A stretch of DNA of 64,000 nt from assembly GCA_013339895.1 (NCBI GenBank), contig JABACO010000009.1, positions 325,853-389,852 of the forward strand, written 5' to 3'. A program made the translations under genes and the position numbers. Shown here in pieces: positions 1 through 11,392 of this stretch. This DNA is from Ephydatia muelleri. Lineage: Eukaryota; Porifera; Demospongiae; Spongillida; Spongillidae. Every line of letters begins with the position of its first letter. Within the stretch, counting starts at the first letter, position 1. The notes beneath the pieces are model-generated. The model ran no database searches. It was given only the letters and a program-made list of their open reading frames with translations, and was not told where the DNA came from.

Positions 1-54
1 AACATTTGAACACAAGCACAAATAAATACAACCACACAATGTGTCATGTGTACT

Positions 55-3000
55 CTATGTGCTCTGAAATGAATTGACAACTGGTCTCTTCAGAAACACT
101 TCACTCTCTCCAATGGTCAGTGGCGTTTTAAGATTCATGAAGTGATCCACAAGATGTGGTATATTCTCAAACTCTCTATCACGTGACTTCACCTGTGCAA
201 CCAAACATCACCATCACCCATACACCATCACCCATACACCATCACCCATACACCATCACCCATACACCATCACCCATACACCATCACCCTTACACCATCA
301 CCCTTACACCATCACCCATACACCATCACCCATACACCATCACCCATACACCATCACCCATACACCATCACCCTTACACCATCACCCATACACCATCACC
401 CTTACACCATCACCCATACACCATCACCCTTACACCATCACCCATACACCATCACCCATACACCATCACCCTTACACCATCACCCATACACCATCACCCA
501 TACACCATCACCCATACACCATCACCCATACACCATCTCCTGACCAGAAGGTGGCATTGGAAACTTGAGACTTTTATAATATGCACACACACACCCACTC
601 CCACATACACCCACTCCCACACACATACGCACCTTGCCCTGCTTGTCAATGAGGAGAAGGTGCTGTGGCTTCCCCCCTCCCATTCCTGTCAACACATACT
701 GCCCCGGCTGTTTCCCACTCTCCCGAACCATGAAGTCTCCATCCCGTTCCAACATGGCTTCTGCTTCTATTCGGTTGACCGTACCGTGAAAGTACTTCAT
801 CTTTCTGATTGGCTGGCTTACGGGAACACCAACAGGACCTGTGTGAGGGAGCAGTGTGTGAGGGAGGAGTGTGTGAGGGAGGAGTGTGTGAGGGAGGAGT
901 GTGTGAGGGAGGAGTGTGTGAGGGAGGAGTGTGTGAGGGAGGAGTGTGTGAGGGAGGAGTGTGTGAGGGAGGAGTGTGTGAGGGAGGAGTGTGTGAGGGA
1001 GGAGTGTGTGAGGGAGGAGTGTGTGAGGGAGGAGTGTGTGAGGGAGGAGTGTGTGAGGGAGGAGTGTGTGAGGGAGGAGTGTGTGAGGGAGGAGTGTGTG
1101 AGGGAGGAGTGTGTGAGGGAGGAGTGTGTGAGGGAGGAGTGTGGGAGGAGGAGTGTGTGAGGGAGGTGTGTGTGAGGGAGGAGTGTGTGAGGGAGGAGTG
1201 TGTGAGGGAGGAGTGTGTGAGGGAGGAGTGTGTGAGGGAGGAGTGTGTGAGGGAGGAGTGTGTGAGGCGGGAATGTGGAACAATGTAGTACTTGCCTCCT
1301 GCAGACACGCCCACTGGACCATCCACTCTCTTGGCATAGATGGTGTCATCAAACTTTGGTTGAGGTTGTGCCACTACAGGACTTGGGACCTTCCGAGCAG
1401 GTGGTGGACTGGGGACTTTCCGGGCAGGTGGTGGACTGGGGACTTTCCGGGCAGGTGGTGGACTTGGGACCTTCCGAGCAGGTGGTGGACTGGGGACTTT
1501 CCGGGTAACCAGTGGACTGGCGACCTTCCGAGCAGGTGGTGGACTGGGGACCTTCCGAACAGCAGGTGGACTGGGGACCCTGTGGCGAGATGATGGACTG
1601 GAGACCTTCTGTGCAATGCTAGGACTGGTTATGTCCAATGATCCAGGGTCATCATACATCCCACTATTGTAGGGTGTGGCCTTGCTACTGGTCACATGAT
1701 CACTATCAAGGGTGTTGGTGTAGATAGCCAGACCATCTATATCGCCATCATCAAATGAGCCCATTTCAAGAGTGTTGGCATAGATGGCCAATCGCTCTCT
1801 AGGAGGTTGAAACTCATCAGGTGAGGCCATCCCGGATGGAGTTAGGTCTATGTCGTCTTCATCTCGCGGGCCCATTTGACGAACAGTTTTGAACGTTGTG
1901 TCTGGAACATAATCCTCTATTGCTGGATGGGTATCTGAGAGAAGCAGGAAATTCCATCAACATGACTATAAGGATGATCACATGACTATAAGGATGATCA
2001 CATGACTATAAGGATGATCACATGACTATAAGGATGATCACATGACTATAAGGAACATGGTAAGGCTATGAAACCATCCCGTACATGGCCATGTCACATA
2101 ATAAGCTATGAAACCATCCCGTACATGGCCATGTCACATACACCATCACCCACCAGTTATTTCTCCTGGATTGGAATAATCACCAGTTTCCGTAAAGCCA
2201 GATGGAGCAGGTTCTTGTGTCGAATCATAAATATTAAGTTGCTTTATTTGTGTGATGGCTTGTGCCAGCTTCAGAGGAGCTCCACTCTGATGAATCAGCC
2301 ATGAGAGGATGAGGGGAGGGGCTTGTGAGAGGGTATCACAACTTACTGCAATTTGTGGAGATGCAGTGGGTCTGGGGTTAGCAGAGGGGGAAGGTGGCTT
2401 GGAGGGGTTAGCAGAGGGGGAAGGTGGCTTGAAGGGGTTAGCAGAGGGGGGAGGTGGCTTGGAGGGGTTAGCAGAGGGGGGAGGTGGCTTAGGCACTGCA
2501 AGCTGTTCAGCACCACGACGAGGAGCAGTGGGTGGAGCATTGGGTGTGGCAAGGGGAGGAGGTTCATTAGTAGGAGATGTAGCACTGCCACCACTTCTGG
2601 CCACACTGTAGGTAAGAATGCAGATGTGTGACCAAACGAGCCCCAACCTCCTAGCCTACCCGCCCTGAGGGTTAAGCAAGTACATCTTGTAGCGGAGTTC
2701 AAATGCTTGCCCGATTGTTGTGAGAACATACTGACTGTCTTCACATTCAAAAACATGGCATGCTGAAAACAAAAAGCAAGTCAACAACAAACACGACACA
2801 TAACAGACGCTGGTACCTCGTTCATGAATAGGATCTTTGGCAACATAGCCTATAAAGTTAGCCGTAGCCTGCATCGGAACACACATACGTAAACCAGCCA
2901 GTCTGTGATAGTACTGACCTCATCTCCACCAGATGCAAACGAGATTGATGGCAGCGAGTGGTTCATGATCTCCTAAAGGGGGCAGGAGTTGTATTGACCC

Positions 3001-3612
3001 ATCCAGTATCAGCTCAATGGACTCACTCTGTTACTCTTTGCACAAATTTTGAGGGACTCGACAGATATGGACAAATTCACATCGCCGGCCCAGTGAGTAT
3101 CTAGTTCTGAACAAAAGGCATACAGATGTTCGCTACTGACTGCGGTACATGTACGCTTACCTCCCAGGAGTTTCTGAAGCATTTTAGGCAGCTGGACGAA
3201 ATATAGTCGGTCAAAACCTATGGTTCATCGACGCTAGCGTACCTTTCGTTTTTTGTTCTGAGCTACGCGCTGTGCATTCTCTGCCAGTCTGGTAATAGCC
3301 TCCCTGTGTAATTAGAGAACGTTTTTCTCCACAAGGAAGTAGTAAGTAACGTCAAACAAACTTCGTCACTTGTATCCTTGTCTGGTATTGTAGTGTTCTC
3401 ATGGAGCTCTTCACCTCTATGCAGCCAAGGTACTAAAAGGTTCGAAAATGAATGACCCGAAGAGCAGTGAGTGGCGAGCGCACATGTATCTTGTAGGTTA
3501 TGCCCGAGTTCATCAAATCACGATCATCATGAAGCCATCCGCTCACAGGCTTACGCAGAAACGTTCCTGATTCAGACCAGTCCCCTACCTCTACGCCCCG
3601 ATCTTTCGCCAT
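55..3612 (-). CDS. SHC: SHC-family adaptor protein (PTB-CH1-SH2), 12 exons
   Basis: Links phosphotyrosine receptors to Ras signalling in animals. Exons (descending): 3612-3484, 3432-3362, 3303-3243, 3191-3161, 3106-3027, 2972-2919, 2868-2817, 2762-2660, 2605-2154, 1934-1296, 838-633, 192-55; they sum to 2016 nt, about 671 aa, longer than the usual 470-580. The first eight exons encode the PTB domain: start region SGTFLRKPVSGWLHDDRD, then YLGCIEVKSSMRTL, SISFASGGDE, GYVAKDPIHERACHVFEC and TIGQAFELRYKMYL. The two long exons form a Pro/Ser-rich CH1 region holding YANT and YTNT, which fit Grb2-type YxN sites. The last two exons encode SH2 (YFHGTVNRIEAEAML, GDFMVRES, FENIPHLVDHFM). The start at 3612 is chosen because the protein then aligns with the p46/p52 SHC start. 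The 1295-839 intron has a GC donor (GAG|GCAAGT), the only junction there that keeps frame. Family is near certain; exact ends of the repeat-rich exons are less so. Confidence 0.93.
205..537. repeat. 14-bp minisatellite in the last SHC intron
   Basis: About 24 tandem copies of a unit of the form caccatcaccca(t/c)t-a, with t/c variants, lying between the two SH2 exons of SHC. Confidence 0.95.
841..1267. repeat. 15-bp minisatellite filling a SHC intron
   Basis: About 28 copies of gtgtgagggaggagt. Because 15 is a multiple of 3, several frames stay open through the array on both strands. It occupies almost all of the GC-AG intron 839-1295. Confidence 0.95.
1380..1570 (-). repeat. 27-bp coding repeat in SHC CH1 region
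   Basis: Tandem copies of a 27-bp unit encoding KVPSPPPAR-type 9-residue repeats inside the second CH1 exon. Confidence 0.85.
1956..2140. repeat. 20-bp tandem repeat and adjacent ~43-bp duplication in SHC intron
   Basis: Around five copies of catgactataaggatgatca. These are followed by two copies of a segment beginning gctatgaaaccatcccg. Confidence 0.9.
2380..2495 (-). repeat. 36-bp coding repeat in SHC CH1 region
   Basis: Four copies encoding (P/S)PSANP(S/F)KPP-type units in the exon that follows the PTB domain. Confidence 0.85.
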
Positions 3613-3698
3613 TTGATCAAGTCAATACGTACCGCCGCCTTCTTGTGTACAAATATACGGTCCACAATTGCATCACAACACAAATACATGCACGTAAA

Positions 3699-4327
3699 TT
3701 ACATCATAGAACAAATACATGAACAGTACGGCCTCTCCTCTGCGTGTAATTGTCTCGCGGGAATAAGATCTAGTTCTTCGTCATCCGACATTTCCCCTAG
3801 TCTTTAAATGAAATTGCATCATACATATAAAATCCCTATGCGCCGTGATACGTCACCTGTATCCATCTTTAATCAATTGTTCTTTGACATCTGGGTGTGC
3901 CTGGCATGGGACAAACCTTTTATGATTGTTAGCAATACACGTACACTTACTTACGCTTTTGTACCCTTCTCCATCAATACTGTAAAATACAATATAAATG
4001 GATAACTCATTTGTAATGCATTATACGTTAACGTACCATGCGTCCTCGTGACCAGGTAAGGGCATGTATTCCACGCGCCTTTCCTGCACCCTGCCGAAGT
4101 TAACGTAATATAGAAGAGCGCGAATAACGCTACCGAGAATACCTCGAGTCCACGGGAGGACGTCTTGTATCCCTAGCCGCCTGTCGTTGCTGCTCTAAAT
4201 TGGTCGATGGGACGCTGATATTGGATGACGCGACACATGCACAACGCGTACCGATCTGCTGTTGTAGTTTAGAAGGTCCTTTCTGGATAACGCGTAGAGG
4301 AATCGCCCTCCCCTGAAACGCATGCAT
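3699..4327 (-). CDS. FAM219: FAM219-like protein, 5 exons
   Basis: Small conserved animal protein of unknown biochemical function. Exons 4327-4143, 4090-4037, 3979-3955, 3900-3857 and 3801-3699 join in frame to 411 nt (136 aa). The C-terminal part reads EQLIKDGYRLGEMSDDEELDLIP and ends in a Cys-rich tail (YCSCICS). This matches the FAM219A/B signature (LLKDGYxLDExPDDEDLDLIPP plus a terminal Cys cluster), and an N-terminal LEQQRQAARDTRR resembles the family's LEKQRELAR block. The first exon upstream of that block is weakly constrained, so the start at 4327 is a guess. The stop lies 86 bp upstream of the SHC start on the same strand, so FAM219 3' UTR and SHC promoter must overlap or abut. Confidence 0.75.
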
Positions 4328-4504
4328 ATGAGTACAGCTAACGGTACAATATAGCTTACAGCCAGCGGTTGAGAGGCAACAGTTATCGGAGATTCAAACA
4401 AAGGCTTGTCCATCGATATAACATGGCTTGTACGAATAAACGATTTGTAATGTAAATAACATAAAGTGTACACATGCCTTCCAAATAGCGCACAACTTTG
4501 TAAA

Positions 4505-5391
4505 ATGGCGCGCGGTGTTGTTAGTGGGCCTGGTCGTAGTAACAACTTGTTATTGGTTACAGGTGCTTTAGCATCAGTTCTACTAATTCTAGTGTACGTC
4601 TATTGGAGTAAAACATCCATCATCCGTCAGTTACACGACGAAAATGAAAATGGGAACAAAGCACTGCAAAAGGCTCTGGCGGACGTGAAAACTCTTCAAG
4701 ATCGCGTAAGTCAACTGGCCGAAGAGTTAGAATCTACCGTGCAGGAGAAAATGGAGATTGAAAAGAAACAGAAAGACCTTACGTCGCAGGTGGAAGAGGG
4801 CATAAGCAAACTGGTATGTGTAGGCGTAACCACACACACTTAGGATGACAACTGTCTCACGTAGCATACAACAGAGGACAACCTCAAGACTATGACGCAA
4901 GACTGGGAAGGCCGTGTTAAAGAACTGAATGCAAAAGAAAGTACGTTGCACATCTTCACTTTCTGCGCGTGATGTCAGTTGTTCTGTAGGCCAGCTGCGA
5001 ACGGCCACGACAGCCATGAATGAGTACAAGACCAAGATGTTAGCAGTGGGGCATAGCTTGGATTTAAATCAGTTCTAATGTTGTCTTCACCTTACACAGG
5101 GACAAGTGTGAGCCACAAGTGGACACTCTGACGAAAGGCACGTATTCATGTTGTGTGCAGATGTATTGCCATGTTGGGAATGTACATCGATTTGTGATGT
5201 GTGCAATTATTTATCGTGGTGGTGTTATTTGTAATTCAGAGCTTGCCAAAGTCAAGGATCTGGTTGCTTCTCATCAAAAAGCCGTGGCAGATTTAGAGGA
5301 AAAGAAGAACTCCGTTGTCAAAGGAATGCAGGATGAAATATTAGCATTGAAAGAGAAGTGTTCAAAACAAGATGGTGAAAACCCGCAATAA
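4505..5391 (+). CDS. type II membrane coiled-coil protein, possibly GOLM1/CASC4-like
   Basis: Five exons (4505-4813, 4877-4940, 4990-5038, 5100-5137, 5240-5391) give 203 aa in frame. A short basic N-terminus is followed by one hydrophobic segment (LLLVTGALASVLLILVYVYW, about residues 14-33). The rest is long heptad-like coiled coil rich in K/E/Q. The topology resembles Golgi type II proteins of the GOLM1/CASC4 group, but there is no decisive sequence motif, so the family name is tentative. The fourth intron needs a GC donor (AAAG|GCACGT) to keep frame. Start ATG at 4505 is the second in-frame ATG; 4466 would add 13 residues. Convergent with the FERM gene, whose stop is about 100 bp away. An aataaa lies at about 5468. 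Confidence 0.6.
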
Positions 5392-5494
5392 TGAAAACCT
5401 TCAAATTGGTTGCCGACTTTTTGATCTCCATTTATTACATGCTTTGAAAATAGGGCAAGAAATAGAAATAAAATATTAATGAACTGAAAATGTG

Positions 5495-7993
5495 TTACAG
5501 CTCTGTACCAAGTGCATTGTTTTCGCATGCATCAAATACAAGGCTTCGTACGTGAGGGTCCATAATTGTTGGAGGTGAGAAATGGTTCAATTCCACTGCG
5601 CTCAAGTGATTCTTGATATGTCCAGTTGTATGATTGACCTTCACACCATGGATGTCTGTGGCACTGATACTTCTGTTGAAAGTCACAAGGATATGAATGG
5701 AAACAGCACACTCAAATCATGCAAACACAAGCAAGGGATAAATCACACACACACACACACACACACCTCTTCTTCCTCACACACACCACACACACACACC
5801 TTCTTCCTCACACACCACACACACACACCTCTTCTTCCTCACACTGGTAGTCACAAGGCTTGTGTGTGGATCTAGGTTGGAGAGAATTGTAGACGTATGT
5901 TCCTTGAACTTTTGCTCCAAGGTTTGCAGGAGACCATCTAAGTTCCCTATTTCGGAGTGAGTGCTATACTCAGCTGTGGTGTCAAGACCACTGACATTGC
6001 TAACATCAGCACATAGCTGAGATGGTTGTACACTTGTGTAGACAAAGTCACAAGCTGCCAAGGCGGGATGACAGTTGCCAGATCTTGCTATCTTGGGGCA
6101 TGAATCTGTTGAGCTTACCACATCCACTACATGGCATGAAGGGGGAGGGGAAGGGGGAGGGGTCAGAGAGAGAGAAATGCACTGGGATGGGGATTTAGGT
6201 AATCTCTGTTGGGTTGGTTGCTGGTAAGTTAGTGATACATTCAAAGGAGGAGTCAGCTGAGTAATATTTTCCATTGAATGTCCAGCAAGGATTGTTCGAC
6301 GGTTTCGAAAAGATCGAAACCTGGTTGAGAATGAAGTGGTCTTCTTCAATCTTGCTGGTTGGGGGGAGTGGCTGCTTTGCTTTCTGTGTGGAATGGTTTT
6401 ATATGAAAACTCCAGGTGCCAAGCACTTTCAACCATACCCTATGGCATCCCTGGCAAGCCTATGGGGTAATGTCAGCACAAATAGCATTAATAGTGGGTG
6501 TGGCATATCTACCTCCAACTTAGAAGTCTTTTTAGCTTTGTTTTGGTGCTTTCATAAGCCAAATCACTGCATGATATTGTCTTTAGAATGCATGTGGGTA
6601 CAGACACAAAGGCAGGTACCTGTACGAAGACTTGAGCCTCATACAATGTGCCACAACTGAGCTGCAAAAACTGGACGAAGAGAATGTGACGGTGATGGGC
6701 GGGGCTTGTATTTCCTGCTGCAGGCGGTATAAAAGTTAGTGGCCTGGATAACCTGTTGATCATACCATTGTGTCCATTGTACATATGGTGAGGTGCCTCC
6801 CAAAGGAAGACACTTTTGAAACAGAATCCCTGCAAAATGCAACAATGCATACTTCAAGCCACATCACAAGTCATCTCCCTAACCAGTCCACGCGGGTACT
6901 GCCAACAATGCATAGTCCATCAGGACCAAGCCTGAGCGAGAATGGGCGATGGCCGGAATCCTGTGGTGACCAGCGTGTTCAAACAGTGGCACCTCGGCAG
7001 ACATAATAGCTTACGTACAGAGTAAACAAAGGTCCCGAAGCCATCCTCCAATTGCGCCACTTCCAAGAATTCTCTAGCACAGCTGTCCCTGGAGCTTTCA
7101 CTGTGGGGTGGGCGGCCGCTACAATTAATGAGGGCTAGGCGCAAGCGCTAACTTGCTTAGTGTTTCCTAAGTGACATTCCAACTCCGCATTTGCGTCTAA
7201 AATCGGGCTGGACACCATTTCAGCGCACCTAGCTGCTGAGCCAAAAGTGGCCTATTGCACACATGTTAGCGTTTTCACTTACTTTCAGCAGCAATAATTG
7301 TTCGCAAACGGTCTCCAGTCTCGCTTGAACATACCAGACTAATCAAAAGCCAACAATAGAACGGACTTCATTATCTCCCGCCCCCGCCCATATGCACACC
7401 TTCCACTCTCCACGTCCTTCTTTGCTTGAAGGTAAATTTGATATCTGTGACGTGAAGTATTGTTACACGCTTCGAGAAGGATGCATATCTTGCCTACCTT
7501 GTCGTCGGATACAATAGACTGTTGTGATCTTTCGGATAAACTTCGACACCCATGTACAAAAGGTATGGTTCGTTACCTGCAGTGAAGCCGGTTAAGGCCG
7601 ACCCATTAATTCCGTTCCGGTACACTTTTATGCTGACTAACCTCTGAGCTGCTTTTTAAGCGTTTTGTCAAGCATAATCCACTGCTGTGCGAAGAGATTT
7701 TTTATATCACGCCGTTCGGTGTATAATATAGAAATCAAAACCACCTTGTTTTCGGACTGCAACAGTCCGAAATAGTCTCCTTCTAGAATCTCCAGATCTT
7801 TGAGCACTAATTGAAGCAGTTCGACACCTTTCGCACGAGTCTACCAACGTCACAGACCATCAGAAGATGCACTAATCACCGACCCTGCTCATACCTCAAG
7901 CTGATAGGTCAAGGTGCTTCCATCGAGAGCAATGACGCGATAAGCACGAACGCGCGGCGGTTTCCACCTGTACAGCTGCAGACGGCGAAACAT
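5495..7993 (-). CDS. FERM-domain protein of the band 4.1/FRMD type, 15 exons
   Basis: Membrane-cytoskeleton linker class. Exons 7993-7895, 7840-7745, 7684-7642, 7576-7498, 7444-7400, 7338-7283, 7235-7157, 7100-7015, 6931-6884, 6829-6753, 6661-6620, 6580-6513, 6459-6439, 6371-5829 and 5672-5495 sum to 1560 nt (519 aa). The F1 lobe is clear: VIALDGSTLTYQLETRAKG, EILEGDYFGLLQ, LDKTLKKQLRG, PYLLYMGVEVYPKD, TTRYQIYLQAKKDVESG. F2 ends with REFLEVAQLEDGFG. F3 includes DYALLAVPAWTGILFQK and the terminal helix YESTKTKLKRLLSWRLA. After it comes an FA-like segment (KTTSFSTRFRSFRNRRTI) and a Ser/Pro-rich tail. The intron after 7157 again needs a GC donor (CTAA|GCAAGT), and the 21-nt exon 6459-6439 is inferred from phase. 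No phosphatase domain is present. Confidence 0.85.
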
Positions 7994-8751
7994 TCTCAAA
8001 TGAGATGCCAACCCTTGGCAGTCTCTTATGAAAACCACGCCTTGCGTATTTCACAGTGGGCGGAGCTAATTAGAATTTGGCTTTGTGTCTTGTTTTGCTA
8101 ATACGTAAACTTCGTGGTATAATTCGAAACTCTAGCGCTTGATTGTAGTTGTTACCGCATCGCAACTTTTCCCATACGTAACCGCGTAACTCCCGTATTC
8201 TCTGCGTTTGTCTATGGTAAGTTTCGATTTCCGCACTGATATACCTCGACAGACACAACATATTAATGTATATCAGCTCCTTGTAGTGACCCCATCATAT
8301 CATATGGATGTATGGCAACTGCCAAGTTTAAGATCAAACATGGGCATGACCACATCCACTGTATTGCTGCTGAGAACAATTGTTTATACATGGTTACTAA
8401 GCAACCTATTCGACTCTTATAGCCGAGTGCAAAGCACATTCCTGTATGAAACATTTGCATATTCTGAAATGAACGTCGGCAGCGGGCCCTTTGGTGAGGG
8501 CGGGGTTTCCACAATTTTTGTATGTCAGTACGACGGAATTACGTTATGAAACTTGTTTATACAAGTCCGTCAGTCATTTGGATATTATACTTCAGATGTG
8601 GCATTTCGGAACTTTAAAAAAAAAAAAAAAAAAGATAAGGAGGCTTTGAAGCATTGATTATATAATCTATGCCAAGCGCTCACGTGATGATTTCCAACTC
8701 TACACTTCGTACTTCGTGGCACCTGTAGTAGGCACGCGGCTTCGGACAGGG
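7994..8751. other. intergenic, divergent promoters of FERM gene and gluconokinase
   Basis: No convincing exon on either strand. It holds an 18-nt A run near 8616 and otherwise unique sequence. Confidence 0.6.
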
Positions 8752-9462
8752 ATGGAACGGTTCTCGGCGAATGCAATCGTTGTAATGGGAGTAAGCGGAA
8801 GTGGAAAGTAAAGCCTGAGTTAAGGGCGGGGCATGTTGCAATCTCACTGTCTTTACGCATAATAGGAGCACTGTCGGCAAAGCGCTAGCCCATAAGGTAA
8901 ATATTGACGTGTGTGGAGTCTAAAATGTCCAACCATGTTCTCGGTAATTGCGTAGTTGGGTTGGAAGTTTCAAGATGGCGACGACTTGCATCCGGAACAG
9001 AACGTTCTTAAATTGAGCAAAGGGCAGTCCCTCACGGATGAGGTAAGAAAAACTTATCGAAAATAGATACGTTGATGAAGATTTATTTCTCGTTAGGATC
9101 GAGAGCCCTGGCTAAAGATTTTACACAAAGTGTTGCGCGAATGGACGGAGCATCACGTGGACGGAGTGTTGGTCTGCTCCGCCCTCCGGCGCTGCTACCG
9201 AACAGCATTGGTGGGACCGGACCTTTCGGATAGTGTTGTTTTCGTCTATCTGACCGGATCCAGAGATTTGATCGCCGAGCGTATGCGTTCAAGGAGCGGT
9301 CATTTCATGCCTGTGAGCCTTCTAGACTCGCAACTGCGTACCCTTGAACCGCCGGACTCGACCGAACGCGTGATCACGTGCGACGTAGCAGGCAGCGTCG
9401 AAGAAATAGTGGAAATGATCGTAAAAAGAGTTGCTCCTCGTAGAAATATGCACACTGTTTGA
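8752..9462 (+). CDS. IDNK: gluconokinase, 4 exons
   Basis: Phosphorylates D-gluconate to 6-phosphogluconate in the cytosol. Exons 8752-8807, 8866-8896, 8956-9042 and 9097-9462 join to 179 aa, the usual length. The P-loop GVSGSGKST is split by the first intron. Then come LGWKFQDGDDLHPEQN, VDGVLVCSALRRCYR, FVYLTGSRDLIAERM, SRSGHFMPVSLLDSQ and TLEPP, all hallmark gluconokinase segments. The stop lies 33 bp from the convergent MALT1-like stop. Confidence 0.95.
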
Positions 9463-9495
9463 TTGCACATGATTTTGGCAGCGTTTAAAATAGCC

Positions 9496-11306
9496 CTAGC
9501 AAACATGTGAGGATTGGAGATCCCTTGCCGAGACCACCTTGGCGTACAGGGGGGGTGGACTCAACACGTGTGTGAGCACGCTCTGTTTCACCACGCCTTC
9601 ACCGCCACGCCACAAATTGTACGTGGCCGATATACGGAGGGTCACGGGAGGTTGCTGCACACAGTAAACGGTGGGATCGTGGAGAGCGGACAGTGTTAAA
9701 CTTTCTTACCTGCAACTTGTGCAGTTCACTAATCTTCATGTGAATGAGATCTTTCTTACTTCGTTTCTGTAAGCGAAGGAAATGAAATTGGAATGTGCAG
9801 CTAGGAGTCTGGACAAACATCACCATGGTTACACACACCACTTGCCTCATCATGGCCATATGCATATTGGGAGTCAATGGCATTGTACTCCTCACTCTTC
9901 AATGGCTAAAAGCACAAAGAGGGGCAGGGGTGAGTGTGTGTGCGTGTGTGCTTGTCTATTCAAAGCTTACAGGAAAGTTCACTAAATGCTGCAATAATTC
10001 CAGCTGCATTGCCAACACTTCAGCCTTGAGCACACAGCCATTCAGAAGCTCCACCGTCACAACAAGCACGTTAGAAAATTCCGCCTCAAAGTGAAGCCTC
10101 AAAGCTAAGCTTCCATCGTCAGATCCTACCACTACTGGCATAGGTACACCTGAGGGTAGAGGGGAGGGTCAGGGTGGCACCGAAAGGGTTAACATGACAT
10201 TTGAGGACAGGTGGGAGGGTCAGGTGGCACTAAAAGGGTTAACATGACACCTGAGGATAGAGGGGAGGGTCAGGTGGCACTAAAAGGGTTAACATGACAC
10301 CTGAGGATAGAGGGGAGGGTCAGGGTGGCACTGAAAGGGTTAACATGACACCTGAGGATAGAGGGGAGGGTCAGGTGGCACTAAAAGGGTTAACATGACA
10401 TCTGAGGATAGAGGGGCCCTATCCTCAGGTGTCATGTTAACCCCTTCAGTGCACCCTGACCCTGGGAGGGTCAGGGTGGTACTGAAGGGGTTAACACATG
10501 ACATTGTAAAGCTTGTTGTGTGATCTGTATTGTCTAAAAGCCTAGTCCCATCAGGAAGGCTTTGTAATGACCAGTTAACCGTTGTGATAACCATTCTTAC
10601 AAACACATAGAAGGTGTGGGTGTGGTCATCTCATAGCAAGTAGTAGAGAAGGGATGGGAGGAGGGAAGGGAGGGAGGAGGGAGGGGAGGGAGAGAAGGGA
10701 GGAGGGGGAGGGGAGGGAGAGAAGATAGGAGGGAGGGCGGGAGGGGCTTCGCTCCTTTTCTTCTTTCTTTCTTTCTCTCCTTTCTTCTTTCTTTTCTTTC
10801 TCGGAGAGAAGGAGGAGGGAGGGGAGGGAGAGAAGGGAGGAGGGAGGGAGAGAGGGAGGGGAGGGAGGGGAGGGAGAGAAGGGAGGGAGAGAGAGAGAAG
10901 GGAGGAGGGAGGGGAGGGAGAGAAGGGAGGGAGGGGAGGGGAGGGAGAGAAGGGAGGAGGGAGGGGAGGGAGAGGAGGGAAGGGAGAGGAGAGAAAAGGG
11001 TGAATTTGGACATACAATGTGCTTCTCTCCATAGCTGACTTGACTTCTCTGCTTTCCTGGGATAAGTTCACATCTGTCCCATAAGGACAAAGGATGTCCT
11101 AAGTTGGAGCGTATCTCTGGCTTCTGCCAGGGCTGGTCAGGTCCGACCATTCTCCTTCTCTGAACACCTAGCCAAGAGAGAGATGAACACACCACCACCA
11201 TCACACACACCCACCACACACACACACACACACAGACACACACAAACAACACACACACAGACACACAGACACACACACACACACACAGGCACACACACAC
11301 ACACAG

Positions 11307-11392
<86 letters not shown>

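Noticed and set aside
205-540. Possible CRISPR array
   Set aside because: Units are contiguous with no spacers, the host is a eukaryote, and no cas genes are present. The same applies to the other tandem arrays.
156-1875. Long ORFs of HHPYTITHTPSP, VREECVREE or SHTPPSHTPP repeats
   Set aside because: They are frame-open reads of the 14- and 15-bp intronic arrays; real SHC exons flank them with correct splice sites.
8208-8549. 113-aa ORF in the FERM/IDNK intergenic region
   Set aside because: No recognisable domain, no splice context and opposing ORFs of similar length; treated as chance.
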